Source of the DNA: CAKZSB01 sp964646405
GTDB taxonomy: Bacteria > Pseudomonadota > Gammaproteobacteria > Granulosicoccales > Granulosicoccaceae
NCBI GenBank assembly: GCA_964646405.1
Contig: CAZYDV010000129.1
Coordinates: forward strand, 1-15,828
Length of the DNA stretch: 15,828 nucleotides
Direction: 5' to 3'
Within the stretch, counting starts at the first letter, position 1. The number at the start of each line of letters is the position of its first letter. Position numbers and translations under genes: made by a program. Below the pieces are notes generated by a model, which did no database searches, was not told where the DNA came from, and saw nothing but the letters and a program-made list of their open reading frames with translations. Below are positions 5,836 through 12,428 of the stretch, piece after piece.

Positions 5836-6729
5836 GTGCACAAAGCCTCATCAGGACGCGCTTCGCTGAACGCCATACCACCTACCGCAAAACTGCTGCT
5901 GGCTATCGCCGCCATTCAGTTTGGTGCTGCCATAGCCATCAACCTTTTTCCGATAATCGGCGCTCAGGGTACGGTGGCGTGGCGCATCATTATCTCGGCC
6001 GTTTTAATGTGGCTGGCAGCGCGAGGCCGGGTGAGATCATTTGCAACAATTTTCTGGCGACACCGCCTGCTGCTATTGGTGTTTGGCGCCTGTATGGCCG
6101 CAATGAACCTGTTCTTCTATCTTGCAATCGCACGAATACCACTGGGTGTTGCAGTGGCGTTTGAATTTATCGGCCCTCTGAGTGTGGCGGCATTCAATTC
6201 CCGTCGCATCTCGCAGTTCTTCTGGATAGCAGTCGCCGCAATTGGCATCATTCTGCTCTCGCCAATATCCGGTGCAGATCTCGATCCACTCGGCATTCTC
6301 TTCGCCTTGCTGGCCGGCACTGGTTGGGCGACGTTTATCGTGCTTGCCGGTCGAGTGGGAGAAAAGGTGCCGGGTAACGATGGCCTGGCAATCGGCATGA
6401 TGGTGGCGGCACTCACCATGCTGCCATTTGCCATACCGGTAGCTGGCACGCTGTTCAGCCAACCCTGGGTTCTGGCCGGCGCATTGGCGGTGGCGCTGCT
6501 GTCAACCACCCTGCCCTTTGTACTCGAATTTCAGGCCCTGCGGCATTTATCGAAACGCGCGTATGGCGTTTTGGTCAGCCTGGAACCGGCTGTAGCAGCG
6601 GTGGTTGGCGCTGTTATCCTGAGTGAAAATATTGGTGCCAGAGGTGTACTGGCCGTATCCTGCGTAGTCGCTGCGGCCATTGGCATTACGCTGGCAGAAC
6701 AGCGATCAAACACAACCGGGCGACGTTAG
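5836..6729 (+). CDS. EamA/DMT family exporter, RhtA-like
   Basis: A ten-helix inner-membrane transporter made of two EamA repeats, 297 residues. The first helix, QFGAAIAINLFPIIGAQGTVAWRI, closely follows RhtA, the E. coli threonine/homoserine exporter, and the second repeat has LEFQALRHLSKRAYGVLVSLEPAVAAVVG, the conserved LEP.. block. Export of threonine, homoserine or related compounds is inferred from this resemblance. The only start codon after the in-frame stop at 5764 is GTG 5836-5838, with no Shine-Dalgarno sequence. This GTG lies in the 3' arm of a small perfect hairpin, CACCC-TAC-GGGTG (5826-5838). It may be co-transcribed with the peroxiredoxin. It converges on the YkgJ-type gene. 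Confidence 0.85.
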   Translation: MHKASSGRASLNAIPPTAKLLLAIAAIQFGAAIAINLFPIIGAQGTVAWRIIISAVLMWLAARGRVRSFATIFWRHRLLLLVFGACMAAMNLFFYLAIARIPLGVAVAFEFIGPLSVAAFNSRRISQFFWIAVAAIGIILLSPISGADLDPLGILFALLAGTGWATFIVLAGRVGEKVPGNDGLAIGMMVAALTMLPFAIPVAGTLFSQPWVLAGALAVALLSTTLPFVLEFQALRHLSKRAYGVLVSLEPAVAAVVGAVILSENIGARGVLAVSCVVAAAIGITLAEQRSNTTGRR

Positions 6730-6844
6730 TAAGCACCACGCCAGCCAGCATCAGCGTATCGCGCGTTTCGGCAAACAGTCTCCACCCCCAGATCGCCGCT
6801 GATCGGTATCTATCCGGCAAAGAGATTAATACATACGCCGCGAT

Positions 6845-7228
6845 CTACTCGACTGCCGGTCTGCTATCAATCATGATCAGATCCAGCGCACGTTGCGCTT
6901 TGCCGGTATCCAGAAGATCGGCCTTATCCAGCATTTCACACTCATCGGTGATCATTTGCTCAATGGTCACCGGGTAGAATCGGCAATCATCGGGGCGATC
7001 TTCGTAGATATCACAGGTGTACACATTTTGGTCAGGCGCCTTGCGCAGCCACGGACAAACCTCAATCTGCTCGCCACTTTGCGGATCTATCCAGATTTTC
7101 CCGTCGGCAACGTAGCGGTGGATGTCCGGCCGATGATCTTCCCAGCGCGTGATCTCACGTGCGGTTGCGGATAAGCCACCGTTGCTGTATTTGGTGCAAC
7201 ACTTACCGCACTGATTGCATGCTTTCAA
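6845..7228 (-). CDS. YkgJ family cysteine cluster protein
   Basis: A small cytoplasmic protein of 127 residues with the cysteine pattern of the YkgJ (CxxCxxCC) family, thought to bind zinc or an Fe-S cluster; the biochemical role is not established. Visible ligands are C4, C7, C10 and C11 in CNQCGKCC, then C58 in CPW, C72 and C82 in CDIYEDRPDDCRFYP, and C97. The start is TTG at 7226-7228, the only usable start after an upstream in-frame stop, with a poor ribosome binding site. It lies 114 bases downstream of rarD on the same strand and may be read from the same transcript. Confidence 0.85.
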   Translation of the reverse strand: MKACNQCGKCCTKYSNGGLSATAREITRWEDHRPDIHRYVADGKIWIDPQSGEQIEVCPWLRKAPDQNVYTCDIYEDRPDDCRFYPVTIEQMITDECEMLDKADLLDTGKAQRALDLIMIDSRPAVE

Positions 7229-7342
7229 TAGGACCCGGAAACACCCGTTTTATTTTGCCCAAACATACAGGGTTAGCGCTGCGAACGCCAACGAATTGCA
7301 TTACATGCCCGCTGCACCCAGCTGCGCAATTACTGCTTCGTT

Positions 7343-8236
7343 TCACTTTGACACACTGGCCACACGGTTGCGGCCAATAACACTGGCACTATAGATTGCA
7401 AGCGCCAACCAAATGCAGATAAAACCCGCCCAGCCTCCCGGGCTGATCGGCTCGCGATAATAGATCCAGCCGATCAGAAACTGCAGGCTCGGTGTCACAT
7501 AGACCAAAAGACCGCTCAGGCTCAGGGGCAGTGATCTCGCGCCCTGTGCGTACAGCACCAGTGGCAAAGCGGTCACCAGTCCGCCGAACGCCAGCAACAA
7601 CTCGATGCGACCGAGCGGATCCTGATACGCGAGTGAATCGCCAGCACCAAGCCACCACAGCACCACAAGCGTTGGTGGCACCAACAGCAGGGTCTCGACA
7701 AAGAGCCCGTTGATCGGCCCGGTGGAGGCCTGCTTTCGCACCATGCCATACACACCAAAGGTGGCCGCGAGCGGCAGCCCGATCCACGGCAGTACCCCAC
7801 TGACGATCACCATGATCAATACCCCCAGCACGGCCAGTGCTACGGCAAACCACTGACGGTAGTCCAGCCGCTCGCGAAAAACAAAAGTACCCAGCATCAC
7901 GCTGACCAGTGGCGACAAAAAATAGCCCAGGCTGGCATCGATGACATGACCATTGACCACTGCCCAGATATAGACCAGCCAGTTCGCCGCCAAGAGGGTT
8001 GCGGCAATCAAATGTTGCAACACCTCTCTGGCACTGGCCAGGACGGCAGATACCGTTCGTCTGCGCGCCTGCGATGCCAACACCAGCCCACCCAGACACA
8101 CCGCACACCAGATGTTTCGATGGCTCAAAACCTCAAGTGGTGATACCTGCGCGAGCCACTTCCAATAGATGGGAAAGAGCCCCCACATCACCTGGGCGAT
8201 CACCGCACTGGCGACTCCCACCCGGAATCCGGCCAT
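7343..8236 (-). CDS. rarD: EamA family transporter RarD
   Basis: A ten-helix inner-membrane permease of the drug/metabolite superfamily, 297 residues, typical for RarD. RarD was named for chloramphenicol sensitivity in E. coli; its natural substrate is uncertain. Family signatures are AQVMWGLFPIYWKWLAQVSPLEVLSHR near the N-terminus (ending HR at 39-40), FFLSP-type FLSPLVSVMLG, INGLFVETLLLVPP in mid-protein, and the late GLLVYVTPSLQFLIG. I place the start at the ATG 8234-8236, with AGG about 10 bases upstream, in preference to the adjacent TTG. It diverges from the crotonase gene and precedes the YkgJ-type gene. Confidence 0.92.
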   Translation of the reverse strand: MAGFRVGVASAVIAQVMWGLFPIYWKWLAQVSPLEVLSHRNIWCAVCLGGLVLASQARRRTVSAVLASAREVLQHLIAATLLAANWLVYIWAVVNGHVIDASLGYFLSPLVSVMLGTFVFRERLDYRQWFAVALAVLGVLIMVIVSGVLPWIGLPLAATFGVYGMVRKQASTGPINGLFVETLLLVPPTLVVLWWLGAGDSLAYQDPLGRIELLLAFGGLVTALPLVLYAQGARSLPLSLSGLLVYVTPSLQFLIGWIYYREPISPGGWAGFICIWLALAIYSASVIGRNRVASVSK

Positions 8237-8592
8237 CAAAAAGGCCTGCCAGGTGCGGGGGCTTTATTGTGCAGCGCGGAACTGTCGCAAAGAGTTAACC
8301 AAACGGGATGCCCGTCGCGAGAGTAAAAAGAGTCGAAGCGTTGGATAGTCATTGCCTGAAAAAGCAGTGTGCCAATCTTACCTGTTGATGGCAGTCACTG
8401 CTTCAAACTGGTGCGGATCGTGTCCCTCACCGGCACACGACGGTGGTTACGGATGGTAACGACGTCGGCGCGCTGCGCAGGGTACCGATGAATGGTGCAA
8501 ATCGCACCGGCAATCCTGTCGACGCGCGCGCACTGGCGAGATCACATCGTCCCCGTTACACTGTGACAAAACCCATTCAGGACTGCGCAGCC
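8237..8592. other. intergenic region between divergent rarD and crotonase genes
   Basis: About 355 bases that should hold the promoters of both genes; I find no hexamer pair good enough to call. The crotonase frame stays open back to GTG 8443, so part of this stretch (8443-8592) could be an N-terminal extension. The encoded residues there are Arg/Asn-rich and unlike the family, so I treat it as untranslated. Confidence 0.45.
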
Positions 8593-9444
8593 GTGCTTAA
8601 AGATACCTACGAGTGTTTTTCTGTCGAGATCGACAATAAAGTTGCACACATCACGCTAACTCGCCCCGAAGCGCTAAACGCGATGAACCGGCCGTTCTGG
8701 AACGAGCTGCCGGAAATCGTTCGCATCATAGACGCCGAAGCGCTCGCCCGCGTCATCGTGATTTCATCGCAGGGTAAACATTTCTCGGCGGGCATGGATA
8801 TCTCTGTCTTCGCAGAGGAAGGTGCCATCTCCAACGCCAACGCCGATCGCTACGTCGCCGCTGAAGCATTCAGATCGAATATTCGAAACATTCAATCCAG
8901 CTTCAATGCGCTGGAAGACGCCCGCATTCCGGTGCTGATCGCCTGTCAAGGCGGCGTGATCGGTGGCGCGATCGATATGGTCACCGCCGCCGACATTCGC
9001 TGGTGCACTAAAGACGCATTTTTCTGTGTCGCAGAGACCAACATCGCGATGACCGCCGACGTTGGCACCTTTCCGCGCCTGCAGCGCTACATCCCCGAGG
9101 GCTGGGTGAAGCAGATGGCCTATACCGGCATGCGCCTGGGCGCTGAGAAGGCCAAAGAGATCGGGCTGGTAAACGATGTATTCGACAGCCAGGAAGCAAT
9201 GCTTGACGCCGTGTTCGACATTGCCAATGAAATCGCGCGCAAAAGCCCGTTGGCCGTCACCGGCTGCAAGGTGATGATCAACTACGGTCGCGATCATTCA
9301 ACCCGGGACACACTGGACTACATCGGCGTATGGAACGCCGGCATGATTCCCCCGCCCCATATGCAGGAAGCCTTCACCGCGCAGGCAGAAAAACGTGAAG
9401 CCGACTTCCCGGATTTGTTGAAAATGCGTGATACGCCGATGTAA
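8593..9444 (+). CDS. enoyl-CoA hydratase/isomerase family protein, dienoyl-CoA isomerase-like
   Basis: A crotonase-fold enzyme acting on acyl-CoA. Numbering from GTG 8593 (283 aa), the oxyanion/CoA segment GKHFSAGMDI is at 61-70 and the second glycine loop is GGVIGGAIDM. Three acidic residues, D128, E148 and D156 (in TADVGTF), are spaced 20 and 8 apart, exactly as the catalytic D176/E196/D204 of rat delta3,5-delta2,4-dienoyl-CoA isomerase, where D204 is diagnostic. So isomerisation of dienoyl-CoA in unsaturated fatty acid beta-oxidation is the best guess. The start is uncertain: GTG 8593 has AGGA 10 bases upstream and fits family length, while GTG 8563, ATG 8488 and GTG 8443 are in frame. It is apparently monocistronic. 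Confidence 0.88.
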   Translation: MLKDTYECFSVEIDNKVAHITLTRPEALNAMNRPFWNELPEIVRIIDAEALARVIVISSQGKHFSAGMDISVFAEEGAISNANADRYVAAEAFRSNIRNIQSSFNALEDARIPVLIACQGGVIGGAIDMVTAADIRWCTKDAFFCVAETNIAMTADVGTFPRLQRYIPEGWVKQMAYTGMRLGAEKAKEIGLVNDVFDSQEAMLDAVFDIANEIARKSPLAVTGCKVMINYGRDHSTRDTLDYIGVWNAGMIPPPHMQEAFTAQAEKREADFPDLLKMRDTPM

Positions 9445-9500
9445 AAGGCGTGGGTTATTCAACAAACGAATTGCCACACCGCATCACACACCGAACAACC

Positions 9501-9651
9501 GTAGGTCGGGCCCCAGCGGAGCAAAGCGTAGCGTGCCCGACATTTTTCCTTGCAACACTCGTGAGCACGCGATCTCGTTTTTACGGTGACTTTGTCGCTG
9601 CGGTGGCTGTGAACAAACGTCATCCGGACCGCTGGCTTCGCCCAGCCTACC
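9501..9651. repeat. YAG-type inverted-end element (MITE/REP-like)
   Basis: The left end GTAGGTCGGGC (9501-9511) and the inverted right end GCCCAGCCTAC (9640-9650) match at 9 of 11 positions. Each end forms its own hairpin: GTCGGGC/GCCCGAC (9505-9511 with 9535-9541) on the left and GCTGG/CCAGC (9631-9646) on the right. The left block, with AGCGGAGCAAAGCGTAGCG, resembles the abundant GTAGGTCGGGC...GCCCGAC repeats of many proteobacteria. The right end contains the stop codon of the DUF2855 gene. No coding capacity is seen inside. Confidence 0.5.
9505..9546 (+). terminator. likely intrinsic terminator after the crotonase gene
   Basis: The perfect 7-bp stem GTCGGGC/GCCCGAC with a 23-base loop is followed at once by ATTTTT (9542-9547). 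It begins about 60 bases after the crotonase stop codon. It is part of the YAG-type repeat, so the repeat appears to serve as the terminator. Confidence 0.45.
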
Positions 9652-10729
9652 CCATCTCTACAATCAAGCCGGCATCCGCTGCGATTTTGCCATCGCATAC
9701 ATCGCGATACACATTGGCCAGCCCATCGAGCCCTGGTAACCGGGTAATCTGCAGCCAGCTCAGGCTATCAGCGATGGCTGCCTGCAAAAACTCGCTGGAG
9801 CGCTGCTCAAATCCATCAGCACCCCAGTCTTTGTAGCGCTTTTGTATGTGCCCCGGTGCGAAGAACATTTCACTTCGATCACCGATGATGCCATCGCTGC
9901 TGCGCGGCTGGGTCCAGTGGGTGATGCCAACGTTGAGGGTTTTGCGCATATTGTCGCCAAGCCGCTGATGCAACTGACTCAGTACGGCGCTGTTGCCAGA
10001 CATATCAACGATTGCGGTCGCAACGTTCGGTATTGAATCGATATCGTCGTAACTGATCACACGATCGTAGAGGTCGATATTCTGGACTGTCTCCACGTTG
10101 CGGGCGGAGGTCATCGCCACAGCTTCCGGGGCATTGTCATCCGCTGACAACGCATACGCCAATCCAATGCTGGTCTTACTCGAGGCGCTCAACACCAGCA
10201 CTTGCTGTGCACCAAACCAGTTGCTGTCCTGCAATGCATCCCAAAGACAGAAAGAGGTGACGTACAACGGAAACAACAAAGCCTGCAGTTCGTCGAGGCG
10301 GGGATCGTAGCCGGCATCGTTGCTGACCCGCCGGTAGCGATTGTAGGCTGGCGGCAAGTCTGCACGATGCGGTGCGCTCTCGGTAAAGCTCAAGGGTTTT
10401 ACATTCCCGGGCAGCATCTTCAATTCGGTAGCCGGGGGAAAGTAGCCGTAAAACCGCTCGCCGATGGCAATATCATCGCAGCGGGTCTCAACAACCTCCG
10501 CAAAGCCCCAGACCGGCAATACACCCCAAATGATGCTATCGTCTCCGGTGGGCGGAAAGAACTGCCAGTAGCCAAGCATGTCTCCCGCGACACCGTAAGT
10601 GATGTTGTTGGAGGTAAAGGCGAAGCGATCGATCGACACGCGAATTTCGCCATCGAGCAGTTGCTCTGATTCGCTATCGACAATGCGATGTTCCGCAAGC
10701 GCTTTGCGGCTGACCTGAAATGATTTCAT
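9647..10729 (-). CDS. DUF2855 family protein
   Basis: A 360-residue protein recognisable as DUF2855 by the N-terminal block RVSIDRFAFTSNNITYGVAGDMLGYWQFFPP (in pieces, about residues 30-60), followed by WGVLPVWGFAEVVET. Its layout, a GroES-like beta region followed by a possible nucleotide-binding region (VLVLSASSKTSIGLAYAL, about 173-190), suggests kinship with medium-chain dehydrogenase/reductases, but the function is unknown. The ATG at 10727-10729 overlaps the stop of the upstream FAD protein gene as ATGA, and no Shine-Dalgarno sequence is seen, so translation is probably coupled. The last residues, VEMG, and the TAG stop run into the YAG-type repeat, which supplies the stop codon; the C-terminus may have been altered by that insertion. 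Confidence 0.85.
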   Translation of the reverse strand: MKSFQVSRKALAEHRIVDSESEQLLDGEIRVSIDRFAFTSNNITYGVAGDMLGYWQFFPPTGDDSIIWGVLPVWGFAEVVETRCDDIAIGERFYGYFPPATELKMLPGNVKPLSFTESAPHRADLPPAYNRYRRVSNDAGYDPRLDELQALLFPLYVTSFCLWDALQDSNWFGAQQVLVLSASSKTSIGLAYALSADDNAPEAVAMTSARNVETVQNIDLYDRVISYDDIDSIPNVATAIVDMSGNSAVLSQLHQRLGDNMRKTLNVGITHWTQPRSSDGIIGDRSEMFFAPGHIQKRYKDWGADGFEQRSSEFLQAAIADSLSWLQITRLPGLDGLANVYRDVCDGKIAADAGLIVEMG

Positions 10730-12162
10730 GGAGTGTGTTCAGTATTCGACTGACCGGCAAGCTGAGCCTGAAATTTTTGCAGGTTCATCATCGCCGGCAT
10801 GGAGGCTGCCTTCAATCGCCCGAGAATCTCGCGCTTTTCTGTATCATCTTCAGGCACGCTTGCGACCATTTTGGCAAAGCCGTCAAGCCGGTTGCCGACC
10901 AGCCATCGGCGCATTGCTTTGTCCTGTGACCAGTTAAACTGATTCATCATAAAGGCTGCGGTGAATCGAAGGAAATCCGTATCGTCATCCGGCAACGGCA
11001 CCACCCCGCACAGGCGGTTTTTCTCTGCAATGTCGTCTACGCTGACTTCAACATGGGCGATTACTGCGGCGCTGAATACCGGCTGGTATGAACGCACCAT
11101 TTGCGGCGTGATCAGGTGCCCCTGGAAGATTGGTTTGATCTTCTTGTTGGTGATCGCCGTTGCCGAGCAATCGATATGCAAATGATCGGCACTGGTGTCG
11201 ATAACACCATCCTGCAACTCAATTTGGGTGCGCCCCACGCGTTTGACCCGGCCCAGACGAACCACATTTTTTATCTTGCGCAGACTATCCAGTTCCGCCT
11301 GGCTGATCGTCGCCCCATGAAACATCGATGGTCGGACGCTGGTGTCAAGCCTTAAAAAATAACCACAGGCTTCGAGCCGATCGAACATATCGTTGATCGA
11401 CGACGCCTGGGCGATGGATTCCATCTGCGCGGCCTGGGCGCCGATCGAGTCGTTGAAAAATTCGATATCCGGTTGTGCGTTGCGCCGATTCAACAACCAC
11501 GCATCGCGCGAGACAATCCAGGTGATGTTATTGGCATCAACATGATTGCCGAGCAGCCACAGACAGGCATCGATACCTGTCTTTCCACCGCCGATCACAA
11601 CAAAGCCCTGCGGTGGTTTGGCAACCGACGGCAGATCATTGAGCGGCATGAACTGTACGCCCTCGTCAATCGCGAAATCCGGATCATGCGTCGACGGGAC
11701 GTTGGTGTTGAGCCAGGTTGCATCCACTACTTTTTTTGCGCTCACTTCAAATCGCGAACCACTGAGCATAGAGTGAAAGTGATGGTCCTGATCGAAGTCA
11801 CCGTCGTACTCGCACATTGGAAAGTACTGCACGCGGCCACTGGGCAGAAACTGGTGGCGCATCACATCATCAAAATAGGCCAGCACCTGCGCGCCGGATG
11901 CCAGATCGGCCAGCCCCTTGTTCAGCCCTACCTGATCTTTGAGACCGCTGCTGAGCTCCCGCGAACTCACGCCATAAAAGCTTGACGGCTGATGCAGCGT
12001 GACAAACGGATAGGCGACGTTCCAGTGACCACCGGGCTGTTGATAGCGATCGACAATAATCACCGAGGCATCGGACTCTGTCATCAGGATGTCGGCGAAT
12101 GCCATGCCGACAGCACCGCTGCCGACGATGAGGTAGTCGGCTTCGAGTTTATTGTGAGCCAT
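10726..12162 (-). CDS. NAD(P)/FAD-dependent oxidoreductase
   Basis: A two-dinucleotide-binding flavoprotein of 478 residues counted from ATG 12160-12162. The FAD Rossmann motif is GSGAVG (14-19) with the strand-end acid D38 in IIVDRY. PGGHW (43-47) is the flavin-contacting loop typical of flavin monooxygenase-like proteins. A second Rossmann motif, VVIGGGKTGIDA (188-199), should bind NAD(P)H. The substrate is unknown, but the fold suggests a monooxygenase or dehydrogenase acting on a small molecule. Its stop overlaps the DUF2855 start by 4 bases, so the two are likely to act in one pathway. Three upstream codons (GTG, TTG, ACC) are in frame; the ATG is preferred although its ribosome binding site is poor. 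It diverges from the peptidase-methyltransferase gene. Confidence 0.88.
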   Translation of the reverse strand: MAHNKLEADYLIVGSGAVGMAFADILMTESDASVIIVDRYQQPGGHWNVAYPFVTLHQPSSFYGVSSRELSSGLKDQVGLNKGLADLASGAQVLAYFDDVMRHQFLPSGRVQYFPMCEYDGDFDQDHHFHSMLSGSRFEVSAKKVVDATWLNTNVPSTHDPDFAIDEGVQFMPLNDLPSVAKPPQGFVVIGGGKTGIDACLWLLGNHVDANNITWIVSRDAWLLNRRNAQPDIEFFNDSIGAQAAQMESIAQASSINDMFDRLEACGYFLRLDTSVRPSMFHGATISQAELDSLRKIKNVVRLGRVKRVGRTQIELQDGVIDTSADHLHIDCSATAITNKKIKPIFQGHLITPQMVRSYQPVFSAAVIAHVEVSVDDIAEKNRLCGVVPLPDDDTDFLRFTAAFMMNQFNWSQDKAMRRWLVGNRLDGFAKMVASVPEDDTEKREILGRLKAASMPAMMNLQKFQAQLAGQSNTEHTP

Positions 12163-12179
12163 GGTCAACACCGAGGAGA

Positions 12180-12209
12180 ATAATAGTTAGACAGTAGCGT
12201 GACTTGTAA
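12180..12209 (-). promoter_or_regulatory. candidate promoter of the FAD oxidoreductase-DUF2855 pair
   Basis: On the minus strand the -10 is TATTAT (12180-12185, 5 of 6 to consensus), behind an 18-base spacer and a weak -35, TTACAA (12204-12209). Transcription would start about 10 bases before the chosen ATG, giving a very short leader. Confidence 0.3.
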
Positions 12210-12341
12210 CCGCACGCGGCTTTAAAAAAGAGGACGCCCGACCAATGGCCAGTTTACACCAATCTCCACTGCCCGCAGGCTGCTTTGAGCCCCCTGCCGT
12301 CGCCAAACGCACCCGCCACATCGACTGGCATAACGCGGCGC

Positions 12342-12363
12342 CAGGTCGACCTGAGTCAGGTCG
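12342..12363. promoter_or_regulatory. palindrome cluster, possible operator upstream of the peptidase-methyltransferase gene
   Basis: CAGGTCGACCTG (12342-12353) is a perfect 12-base palindrome. CCTGAGTCAGG, overlapping it, is a second dyad around a central base, and CAGGTCG recurs 15 bases after its first occurrence. Such nested dyads in a divergent intergenic region are often binding sites for a dimeric regulator. No regulator gene is in the window and no promoter could be called next to it. Confidence 0.35.
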
Positions 12364-12428
12364 TTGGCAATAAAAACGAGTAGACTTCAACCCTGAACTG
12401 GAACTCGACTAACTGACGCAGGATCACT

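Noticed and set aside
7389..8108. 239-codon minus-strand frame
   Set aside because: It is an out-of-frame shadow of rarD; the other frame carries all RarD signatures.
10202..10669. 155-codon plus-strand frame
   Set aside because: It is antisense to the DUF2855 gene and has no recognisable features.
12187..12390. 67-codon minus-strand frame as a possible precursor peptide
   Set aside because: Its Arg/Ser/Cys-scattered composition, lack of a ribosome binding site and overlap with the likely FAD-gene promoter make a real gene unlikely.
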